Positions 49,450-57,214 of a stretch of 64,000 nt of DNA are shown one piece after another; positions within the stretch are counted from its first letter, which is position 1, and each line of letters opens with the position of its first letter. Position numbers and translations under genes: made by a program. A model generated the notes under the pieces. That model was not told where the DNA came from, did no database searches, and saw only the letters and a program-made list of their open reading frames with translations. Source of the DNA: JACRIM01 sp038042195 (GTDB taxonomy: Bacteria > Planctomycetota > Phycisphaerae > UBA1845 > UTPLA1); contig JBBTET010000017.1 of NCBI GenBank assembly GCA_038042195.1, positions 4,757-68,756 of the forward strand, in the 5' to 3' direction.

Positions 49450-52035
49450 TCAAATATCCAAATCCCTCACATGGATCGCGTTCGTCTCAATAAACCCGCG
49501 GCGCACTTCCACGTCATCCCCCATCAGGATTGAGAACATCCGATCCGCCGCCCGCCAGTCGGCCTCAAGCTGCTCCACGTCCGCCTTGTCCTCGGTGATG
49601 ATGACCAGAAGCAACTGCCGCCGCGATGGGTCGAGCGTCGTCTCCCACAATTCGTCCGGATTCATTTCGCCCAGACCCTTGAATCGCTTCACCGACACGC
49701 CGCGCTGGCCGATCGCCCGCACCTGCTCGGCCACCTGCGCCAGATTGTCCAACTCCACCGGCTCCCCGTCGCCCGGCATCAGCACATACCGCGCCGGCAC
49801 GAGTTCGCCCGTCACCAACTCCTCGCGCTTGATAAACCAATCAGCGAGGTTCAACCCCATCTCGTCCAACCGATTCAGGGCCTTCTCCAACCGCTTGCAC
49901 TCGGGCAACTCATAACGCACCAGTTGCTTCACGCCCTCGCCCGTCTCCGTCGGGATCGACAAGCCGCCATCGACGACCTCCAACTCGCCGTGCTTCTCGC
50001 CGGCCTCTCGGCGAAATGCGTTGAATGCCGCGTCATCGGCGAAGTAGTGTTCCTGATCATCGAGAATCGCCCGCACCAACGGCAACGCCGCTCCCTTGCG
50101 ACGATGGGCCTTGATGAATCCGTCAAACGCGATCCCGCGCCGGGCCAGCACGCGCTCGATATATTTGATCTCGTCGATGACGCCGACCAGCAGGCGCAGA
50201 TCGTCGCCGCCGACAAACCGCTCCTTGCCGGAAAGCGACCCGTCGCCGTTCGTGTCCTTCACGGCGAGCCGCACGCCATCCAGCCCCCACTCCGTCAGCT
50301 TGCCGTCGAGCACCGTGTCGTTCAGCACGTACTCCTGCTTCTTGCCCTTCTTCAGCAAGTAGAGCGGCGGCTGTGCGACATAGAGATAGCCGTTGCGAAT
50401 CAGGTCTGGCATGTTGCGGAAGAAAAACGTGAGCAGCAGCGTGCGAATGTGGCTGCCGTCCACGTCGGCGTCGGTCATGATGATGATCTTGCCATAGCGG
50501 CACTTCGTCGTGTCGAACTCTTCGGTCCCCGGAACGCCGCAACCCAGCGCCCCGATGATCGTCTTGATTTCCTCATGGGCCAGCACGCGGTCGATCCGCG
50601 CCTTCTCCACGTTCAAAATCTTTCCCTTGAGCGGCAGAATCGCCTGCGACAGCGACTCGCGCCCCTGCTTCGCCGAGCCGCCGGCGGAATCACCTTCGAC
50701 GAGAAACAGTTCCGCCTCATGCGGATCCTTGTTCCGACAATCCCACAACTTGCCCGGCAGGCTGCCGCTGGACAGCGCGCTCTTTCGCGTCGCCTCGCGG
50801 GCCTTGCGCGCTGCCTCCCGCGCCACCGCCGCCATGACGCCCTTTTGCACCACGCGCTTCGCGTCGCCGGGATTCTCTTCCAGCCAGTTCGACAGTTTCT
50901 CATTCACCACCGTCTGCACGAAGCCATCGACCTCTGCATTCATCAGGCGATCTTTGGTCTGCCCCTGAAAGTCCGGCTCGCGCACCTGCACCGACACGAT
51001 GGCCGTCAACCCCTCGCGCCAATCCTCGCCCTTGATCTGCAAGTCGCCCTTGAGCAGATTCGCCTTCTTGGAATAGGCGTTCATCGTGCGCGTCAGCCCG
51101 GTCTGAAAGCCCGACAGGTGCGTGCCGCCGTCGCGATTCTTGATGTTGTTGGCGAAGGCCAGCAGATTCTCGTTGTAGCTCGCGTTGAATTGGAAGGCGA
51201 CCTTGCAGGCCAACCCCTGGGCCTCGTCGCGCCCGCTGAGCACCTGCACCTTGTGCAGCCCCTCCTTGCCCTCGTTCATGTGCTCGACAAAGGCCCGCAG
51301 GCCGTCCTGGAAAAAGAAGTCCTCGCTCTTGCCGGTCCGCTCGTCGGCGAAGCTGATCCGAAGTCCTTCATTCAAGTACGCCAACTCGCGCAGCCGCTGC
51401 GCCACGATCTCCGTGCGAAAATTGGTGTCGGTGAATATCTCCGGGTCGGGCCGAAACTCCACGCGCGTCCCCGTGCGCGTCGTGTCGCCGATCAACTCCA
51501 ACGGCTTGACCGCCTTGCCGCGCTCGAAGCTCATCGTGTGAATCTTGCCCCCGCGCTGCACCTCAACGACGAGCGATTCCGACAGGGCGTTCACCACGCT
51601 CACGCCGACGCCGTGCAACCCGCCTGACACCGCATATGAATCGCGGTCGAACTTCCCGCCCGCGTGCAACACCGTCAGCACAATCTCCAGCGTGCTCTTC
51701 CCGTCGAGCACCGGATTCTCCGGAAAGCTCTTCGTCTCCACCGGTATGCCGCGCCCATCATCCGTGACCGTGCAACTGCCGTCCGTATTGATCTTCACCG
51801 TGATCTTGTGGCAGTGCCCAGCCAGCGATTCATCGACCGCGTTGTCGACCACTTCCCAAATCAGATGGTGCAACCCATGCAGCCCCGTGTCGCCGATGTA
51901 CATCGACGGCCGCTTGCGAACCGCCTCCATGCCCTCCAGCACTCGGATGCTGTCGGCATCGTAAGTATCCACGGCCGGCGGCGGCGGAGCCGTCTCGGTC
52001 GTATCAGCCAACCACGGTTTTGTGAACTCGTGCAT
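49450..52035 (-). CDS. gyrB: DNA gyrase subunit B
   Basis: 861 residues. The GHKL ATPase domain has VRKRPSMYIGD, EVVDNAVDES, TDDGRGIPV and GGLHGVGVSVVNALS. The TOPRIM domain has FLVEGDSAGGSAKQGR and ADVDGSHIRTL. The GyrB end has RFKGLGEMNPDELWETTLDPSRR. Together with GyrA it introduces negative supercoils. It is slightly longer than E. coli GyrB, with an extra segment in the TOPRIM/tail part (KDTNGDGSLSGKERFVGGDDL). The ATG overlaps the dciA stop (TGATG). Confidence 0.98.
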   Translation of the reverse strand: MHEFTKPWLADTTETAPPPPAVDTYDADSIRVLEGMEAVRKRPSMYIGDTGLHGLHHLIWEVVDNAVDESLAGHCHKITVKINTDGSCTVTDDGRGIPVETKSFPENPVLDGKSTLEIVLTVLHAGGKFDRDSYAVSGGLHGVGVSVVNALSESLVVEVQRGGKIHTMSFERGKAVKPLELIGDTTRTGTRVEFRPDPEIFTDTNFRTEIVAQRLRELAYLNEGLRISFADERTGKSEDFFFQDGLRAFVEHMNEGKEGLHKVQVLSGRDEAQGLACKVAFQFNASYNENLLAFANNIKNRDGGTHLSGFQTGLTRTMNAYSKKANLLKGDLQIKGEDWREGLTAIVSVQVREPDFQGQTKDRLMNAEVDGFVQTVVNEKLSNWLEENPGDAKRVVQKGVMAAVAREAARKAREATRKSALSSGSLPGKLWDCRNKDPHEAELFLVEGDSAGGSAKQGRESLSQAILPLKGKILNVEKARIDRVLAHEEIKTIIGALGCGVPGTEEFDTTKCRYGKIIIMTDADVDGSHIRTLLLTFFFRNMPDLIRNGYLYVAQPPLYLLKKGKKQEYVLNDTVLDGKLTEWGLDGVRLAVKDTNGDGSLSGKERFVGGDDLRLLVGVIDEIKYIERVLARRGIAFDGFIKAHRRKGAALPLVRAILDDQEHYFADDAAFNAFRREAGEKHGELEVVDGGLSIPTETGEGVKQLVRYELPECKRLEKALNRLDEMGLNLADWFIKREELVTGELVPARYVLMPGDGEPVELDNLAQVAEQVRAIGQRGVSVKRFKGLGEMNPDELWETTLDPSRRQLLLVIITEDKADVEQLEADWRAADRMFSILMGDDVEVRRGFIETNAIHVRDLDI

Positions 52036-52466
52036 CAGTCGCTTGCTTCCTCGCCTGTCTTCTCGCGCGGCACAGCGCCGACGCGGTAATCAATTCGTTT
52101 CACCAGCTTGCTGCGAAGCGTATCGTTCATCGCCTCGATCAGCGCCTCGCCTGCCTGCCGACCCAACGCATACCGATCCGCCGAACTACACACGACGACG
52201 CGCAACCGTCCCGCCGTCAACCCTTCCACGTGCGTCCGACCGGCAAACGTCTCTGGCAGAATCGACCGCCACGCGCCGCGCACCCGGCTCAGCACGTCCG
52301 CCGACTCCACCATATGCGGCTTCGTCACGCGGTCCAACAAATCGCCCACCCGAACCGCCGGCCTGAGACGCCTCTTGTTATAGCGATCCCAAAAGAGCCG
52401 CTGCTCCTCGCTCGGGGCGATGCTCAGCCCATGCTCCTCCAAAATCTCCCGCCGACCGCGCCGCAT
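52035..52466 (-). CDS. dciA: DciA-like replicative helicase loader (DUF721)
   Basis: 143 residues from the ATG at 52466, which has AAGGGAG four bases upstream; the ATG at 52493 lacks proper spacing. The C-terminal half carries the DUF721 core (VRGAWRSILPETFAGRTHVEGLTAGRLRVVVCSSADRYALGRQAGEALIEAMNDTL). DciA loads or assists DnaB in bacteria lacking DnaC/DnaI. Its place between dnaN and gyrB is the classic DUF721 position. Confidence 0.85.
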   Translation of the reverse strand: MRRGRREILEEHGLSIAPSEEQRLFWDRYNKRRLRPAVRVGDLLDRVTKPHMVESADVLSRVRGAWRSILPETFAGRTHVEGLTAGRLRVVVCSSADRYALGRQAGEALIEAMNDTLRSKLVKRIDYRVGAVPREKTGEEASD

Positions 52467-52534
52467 CAAACTCCCTTTCGATGCCCCCGACATTCCTTAT
52501 GTTTCGACTTTTCGACGTTTTGAAGTTTCGACGT

Positions 52535-53629
52535 TTACGACAAATTGACCGGCATCACCACATACTGAAACGACGACCCGCTCTTGAGCACGCCCGGCTT
52601 CGCAGGCTCCTTCAACTCGAACGTCGTCGAATCTCCGCACACCTTCAATGCGTCCAGCAGGAACTCGGGGTTGAACCCGATCGAAATCTCGCTGCCCTTG
52701 TACTCCACCGGAACCTTGATCGTCGCCTCACCCTGCTCCGCCGCCCGGCTGGTCAGCACCATGCCCTCGGCCCCCAGCATGATCTTCACGCCCTTCGACT
52801 CCGCCGTCGCCAACAGGGCCGCCCGTTTCACGCCGCTGAGGAACTCGTCCGTCTTCAACACGGCCGTCTTGTCATGCTCGCGCGGCATCACGTCTTGATA
52901 CTTCGGGAAATGCCCCTCCACCAACACGCTGCTGATCGTCACCGTCTCGGTCCGCAACACGATCTGATTCGGCCGCAGCTTCACCTCCACGGTCTCATCC
53001 GCATCCATGTGCAGCTTCATAATCAGGCTCAACGCCTTCGTCGGCACAATCGCGCTGGACTCCTCGCCCACGCTCTTCTCCAGCGATGCCTCGCACATCG
53101 CCAGTCGCCGACCGTCCGTCGCCACCATGAGCAGTTTTTTACCCTTCTTCTCCCAGAGCACGCCGTTAATCGCGTACCGCGTGTTCTCCCGCGCTGCGGC
53201 AAACAAGGTCTTGCCAATCGCTTCGGTCAGCGCCCCGCTCTTCACCACAAAGTCCGGCTCCCCCTCCATGTCCGGCACCGGCGGGAAATCCCGCACACTC
53301 TGCCCCACCATCTGAAAATGCGAGTCGGCCCCGCGAACACTGAGCTGATCGTCCTTCGTCTCCAACGCCATCGTCTCATCCGACGACTCGCGCACGATCG
53401 CCAGGAACCGGTCCCCCGACACCAGCGTGTCCCCCGGCTTCGACACGTCCACTTGCTTCACCCGATATCGCAGACCCACCTCCTGGTCATAAGCCGTGAT
53501 GATCAGCACGTCCTTCTCCGCCGTCACCCGCACGCATTGAAGGATCGGCTTCGGCGTCCGCGTCAGCGTGACGCTCGCCGTGGCCGCGAGGGCCTCATAC
53601 AACGCCTGTCGATCTACCACGAACTTCAT
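52535..53629 (-). CDS. dnaN: DNA polymerase III beta subunit (sliding clamp)
   Basis: 364 residues covering all three clamp domains. The start MKFVVDRQALYEALAATASV, the centre YAINGVLWEKKGKKLLMVATDGRRLAM and the end FQYVVMPVNLS are typical. It tethers the polymerase to DNA. GGGAG precedes the ATG. A short AT-rich spacer separates it from dciA; no recF gene follows. Confidence 0.98.
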   Translation of the reverse strand: MKFVVDRQALYEALAATASVTLTRTPKPILQCVRVTAEKDVLIITAYDQEVGLRYRVKQVDVSKPGDTLVSGDRFLAIVRESSDETMALETKDDQLSVRGADSHFQMVGQSVRDFPPVPDMEGEPDFVVKSGALTEAIGKTLFAAARENTRYAINGVLWEKKGKKLLMVATDGRRLAMCEASLEKSVGEESSAIVPTKALSLIMKLHMDADETVEVKLRPNQIVLRTETVTISSVLVEGHFPKYQDVMPREHDKTAVLKTDEFLSGVKRAALLATAESKGVKIMLGAEGMVLTSRAAEQGEATIKVPVEYKGSEISIGFNPEFLLDALKVCGDSTTFELKEPAKPGVLKSGSSFQYVVMPVNLS

Positions 53630-53960
53630 GACACTCTCCCGTCGCGACTCACATCGCTACGTTGCTCTTACTCTGAGTCATTAGGATATATCTTGATCGT
53701 ATTCATCCACCGTCTACCATGTGAGATGCGGCGGAGATTTCGACACGTTGAGCTATCCTTCATTCGGCCTTGATATTACGACCTTTTCCTACAGCCGTCC
53801 ACGCTGGATAACCTGTGTAGACGAGGCTGCGTGACTTCAGGGTTCCACTCGAAATCTCACCCGCGCCAAGCCGGTGATGACCAGCCCTGTGAACCACGAC
53901 TCCGGTCGACGCAGGTTATCCACAACGCATGACAACATCTGTGCGAGCCACTGTGACTCG
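53630..53960. other. dnaA-dnaN intergenic region, candidate oriC
   Basis: 331 bases without a gene. It has a perfect DnaA box TTATCCACA at 53916-53924, a weaker TGGATAA-type element near 53815 and an AT-richer stretch at 53690-53790 (TTAGGATATATCTTGATCGTATTC). An origin between dnaA and dnaN is known in several bacteria. Confidence 0.5.
53916..53924 (+). promoter_or_regulatory. DnaA box
   Basis: TTATCCACA, identical to the consensus DnaA binding site, 37 bases beyond the dnaA stop codon. Confidence 0.7.
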
Positions 53961-55304
53961 TTAATCCGTTACCCTTTTCAACGCCTCCTCCAACTCATCA
54001 ATCCGCACCCGAAGCGCTGCATCCTCCTCGCGCCGCCGAGTAATCAGCCGATTCGCGTGAAGCACCGTCGTGTGATCCCGGCCACCGAAGAACCCGCCGA
54101 TCTCCTCCAGGCTGTGCCCCGTGAATTGCCGCGCCAGATACATCCCCACCTGCCGCGGTAACGCAATCGACCGGCTCCGACGACGGCCCTGCAAGTCCGA
54201 CACTCGCACGTCGAACCCCGTTGTCACCGCCGTCATAATGTCTGTCATCCGCACCCGCCGATTCGCTGGCACCACGCCATCGCCGAGACTCGCCTCGGCC
54301 ATGGCCATATCCACCGGCCGCCCCTCCAGCCGTGCGATGCCGTGCAGTCGATTCAGCGCCCCCTCCAATTCCCGCGTATTTGTCTTGACTCTCGACGCCA
54401 ACAGCATCGACACATCCTCAGGAATCTCCAGCCCGGACATCCTCGATTTCTTACGGATAATCGCTAGTCGCGTCTCAAGGCACGGCGCATCAACCCTCGC
54501 CACCAGCCCCCACATAAACCGACTAGTCAACCGCTCTTCCAGGCCGGCAATCTCCCCCGGCGAGCAATCCGCGGACAGGATGATCTGCTTGTGAATCTCA
54601 TGGAGCGCGTTAAACGTGTGAAAGAACTCTTCCTGGGTACGATCCTTCCCCGCGAGAAACTGGACATCGTCAATCACCAGTAAATCAATGTGCCGATACC
54701 GATATCGGAAGCCATCCAGCCGATTGCGCTCCACCGCCTCGATGTAGTGATTGACAAACGTCTCACACGTCAGATACGCCACCCGCGCCGCCGGTGAGTG
54801 ATCGAGAATCCGATGACACACCGCCTGCAACAGGTGCGTCTTGCCCAGCCCCGCCGACCCATGAAGGAACAGCGGGTTATACGCCGTGCCGGGCGATTCG
54901 CTCGCCGCCACGCAACTCGCATGGGCCAGCCGATTGCAAGGCCCCGCTACGAAGTTGTCGAAGACGTAGTCCCCATTTAGCCGCGCCGGCGACCACTCCT
55001 GGTCATACGACGCGGCAGTCGGCGACCGATCCGCCTCAGACGACTCCAGACTTTCGCCGGCACGCGTCGAAAAACGAACCGAGACCAATCGCCCCGTCGC
55101 CGCTTGCGCAGCCTCCACAAAAGGCCGCACACAATGATCCACGAGGTACGTCAACTGCGCGAAGTTCTCAGTGAAAACGATGAACTCGCCGCGATCCAGC
55201 GGCCCCGGCCCCAATTGACCGAACCACCCACGCGAAATCGCAGGGTGGCGAGTCCGCACATGCCCAAGAATATCCGTCCAAACCGCCTCGGAAACGGAGT
55301 CCAT
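53961..55304 (-). CDS. dnaA: Chromosomal replication initiator DnaA
   Basis: 447 residues from the ATG at 55304 (a GTG at 55322 adds six). Domain I is short. Domain III begins at NGDYVFDNFVAGPCNRLAHA, with Walker A GSAGLGKTHLL, Walker B LLVIDDVQFLAGK and sensor SRFMWGLVARVDAPCLETRLAI. Domain IV has the DnaA signature region (GGFFGGRDHTTVLHANRLI). It opens the origin. The order dnaA-dnaN-dciA-gyrB places the origin close by. Confidence 0.97.
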   Translation of the reverse strand: MDSVSEAVWTDILGHVRTRHPAISRGWFGQLGPGPLDRGEFIVFTENFAQLTYLVDHCVRPFVEAAQAATGRLVSVRFSTRAGESLESSEADRSPTAASYDQEWSPARLNGDYVFDNFVAGPCNRLAHASCVAASESPGTAYNPLFLHGSAGLGKTHLLQAVCHRILDHSPAARVAYLTCETFVNHYIEAVERNRLDGFRYRYRHIDLLVIDDVQFLAGKDRTQEEFFHTFNALHEIHKQIILSADCSPGEIAGLEERLTSRFMWGLVARVDAPCLETRLAIIRKKSRMSGLEIPEDVSMLLASRVKTNTRELEGALNRLHGIARLEGRPVDMAMAEASLGDGVVPANRRVRMTDIMTAVTTGFDVRVSDLQGRRRSRSIALPRQVGMYLARQFTGHSLEEIGGFFGGRDHTTVLHANRLITRRREEDAALRVRIDELEEALKRVTD

Positions 55305-55738
55305 TTGATTCCACTCAACCACGGCCGATGAGGTGGCCGCGAACCCCGGAATCCATTCCGCATGATAGCCCTAAGTTCATTATTAACAAACACTAATGAT
55401 CGAAACAGGGCCGAATGACCTCGAAGCCTGATCGTATCCGAAACACACTCAAAGAGCAACCAGTTTCCCCCACTTTTTCAACCGTTTGCACACACCACTA
55501 CTTAGAAGAAATCACACAGCTTATACACAACAATCTCACATAGCACATCGGGGAGGTGATCACCCTACGCGCCGCTTCTCGCCCCGCCTTGCCATCCCGC
55601 CCTCCTTCCATACAATGCCCTGTTCGGTATTACCACTCAAACTAAATGAATCCACGAACCACCTAATCGCGCATCGGCATCCACGCCCACGCGGCCCGCG
55701 TTCGTATACTCGAAGAACCAGGAGCCAATCAACCGACT
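55305..55738. other. Region upstream of dnaA, second oriC candidate
   Basis: 434 bases with no gene. AT-rich stretches at 55372-55400 (TTCATTATTAACAAACACTAATGA) and 55485-55540 are unusual for this chromosome. TTATACACA at 55521-55529 differs from the DnaA box consensus at one base, and TTAGAAGAAATC just before it (55502-55513) resembles a DnaA-trio tract. It must also hold the promoters of dnaA and the divergent TPR/alpha-CTD gene. Confidence 0.5.
55521..55529 (+). promoter_or_regulatory. DnaA box-like site
   Basis: TTATACACA, one mismatch from the consensus, in the AT-rich region upstream of dnaA. It could serve autoregulation or origin function. Confidence 0.45.
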
Positions 55739-57070
55739 ATGGATACCATCGAAACCATCGACATCGCCGCCCTCTTGGAAAAACAACCCTTCGACAAAGA
55801 CGCCATCGCCGCGCTCCGCGATGCCGCCTTTGAAAGCGCGGATTCCATTGATCGCTTGCAAGAGCTTCTCGCGGGGAAGGAATCCGCCTCGCCCGACGCC
55901 GCCACCGCCTACAAGCTCGGCGTCTGCTGGACCCTGCTCGCCAACTTCGACAAGGCCATTCCATATCTAGAGAAGGCCTCGTCCATCCCCGACCACGCCG
56001 TCTACCTCGGCATGATCCGTCTTGAGCAACGCCGCTTCACGGATGCCGCCGCGCTCTTCGACAAAGCCGCAAAGGCCGGCATCGATCGTGTCGAATGCGA
56101 GCTGCGTCGCGCCGAGTGTCTGGCCCTGCATGGTGATCTCGCCGCCGCGAAACAAATCCTCACCAGCCACAACGCCATCTCTGCGACCAACGCCACCTGG
56201 CACTACATTGCCGGACGCATCGCCGAAGAATCAGGCAGCCTCATTCCAGCCATGGAAGCATACGAAGCAGCCCTCAAGATTGACGACGTTCATACCCTCG
56301 CCACCTTTCGCCTCGCCTACCTCCTCGACCTCCACGGCGAAGAGGAACGCGCCCGCGAACTCTACACCCGCAGTTGCGAGGAGCCGTTCGTCTTTACGAA
56401 TGCCCTGATGAACCTGGCGATTATTCTGGAAGATGCCTGCGAATTCGATGCCGCCGCGTCATGCCTGCGGCGCGTCCTCATCGTGCAACCGAATCACCCG
56501 CGCGCCCTGCTTTACATGAAAGACGTGCAGTCCTCAACCGATATGTACATTGATGAGTCCCAGATGCGCAACCGCGAGGCACGCGACGCCGTCCTCGACA
56601 CCCCCGTGAGCGACTTCGAACTCTCCGTCCGCAGCCGAAACTGTCTCAAGAAGATGAACATCCACACCCTCGGCGACCTCTTGCGCATCACCGAACACGA
56701 GCTGCTCGCCTACAAGAATTTCGGCGAGACCAGCCTCCGCGAGATCAAGGCCATGCTCAATCAGAAGGGACTCAGCATGGGCCAGAATGCCCACCTAAAG
56801 GCGGTCCCGCGCCCCTCTCCAATGCTCTCCGCTCCACCGGCATCCGCGGCACCCCTCGGCAACACCGACATCCTCTCGCGCTCGGTCTCCACGATCAACT
56901 TCTCCGTGCGATCTAGAAAATGCCTGCAACGTCTCGGTATCAACACCATCGGCGAGCTAATCAGTAAATCAGAACAAGAATTGCTCGAATCCCGAAACTT
57001 CGGCAGCACCTCGCTCACCGAAATCAAGGAAAAGCTCACCGAACTGGGAATTGCCCTACGCGGCAGCTAA
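55739..57070 (+). CDS. TPR protein with two RNA polymerase alpha C-terminal domains
   Basis: 443 residues. Residues ~55-265 are tetratricopeptide-like repeats (YKLGVCWTLLANFDKAIPYLEKAS; LMNLAIILEDACEFDAAASCLRRVLIVQP). Residues ~288-345 and ~380-441 each match the RpoA C-terminal domain: FELSVRSRNCLKKMNIHTLGDLLRITEHELL...NFGETSLREIKAML and FSVRSRKCLQRLGINTIGELISKSEQELL...NFGSTSLTEIKEKL. Copy 1 keeps the arginine and asparagine that contact DNA in RpoA; copy 2 has Lys for Asn. No RpoA core domain is present. It may bind UP-element-like DNA or sigma/activators through the alpha-CTDs and recruit partners by TPR. Related proteins are known from planctomycetes, but I know of no function. Confidence 0.9.
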   Translation: MDTIETIDIAALLEKQPFDKDAIAALRDAAFESADSIDRLQELLAGKESASPDAATAYKLGVCWTLLANFDKAIPYLEKASSIPDHAVYLGMIRLEQRRFTDAAALFDKAAKAGIDRVECELRRAECLALHGDLAAAKQILTSHNAISATNATWHYIAGRIAEESGSLIPAMEAYEAALKIDDVHTLATFRLAYLLDLHGEEERARELYTRSCEEPFVFTNALMNLAIILEDACEFDAAASCLRRVLIVQPNHPRALLYMKDVQSSTDMYIDESQMRNREARDAVLDTPVSDFELSVRSRNCLKKMNIHTLGDLLRITEHELLAYKNFGETSLREIKAMLNQKGLSMGQNAHLKAVPRPSPMLSAPPASAAPLGNTDILSRSVSTINFSVRSRKCLQRLGINTIGELISKSEQELLESRNFGSTSLTEIKEKLTELGIALRGS

Positions 57071-57116
57071 GACGAGATCGACAACGCCAGCGAATACTGT
57101 TTAGCCGCGTGGAACA

Positions 57117-57130
57117 TCCGCCGTGGCGGA
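57117..57130. repeat. Palindrome between convergent genes
   Basis: TCCGCC-GT-GGCGGA. The flanking TTTAGCCGCGTGG also occurs at 28087-28099 after the degenerate GspE gene, so this is part of a dispersed element. Confidence 0.55.
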
Positions 57131-57214
57131 AGGCCCCGCCGAGCGCGACGCGCGCAACTGCCATAAACGAAAAAAAATGTAGTCTGCCCGGGAACAACGG
57201 GCCGTCGCCGCGCC

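Noticed and set aside
49924..51627. 567-codon plus-strand frame opposite gyrB
   Set aside because: gyrB motifs cover the entire stretch on the other strand.
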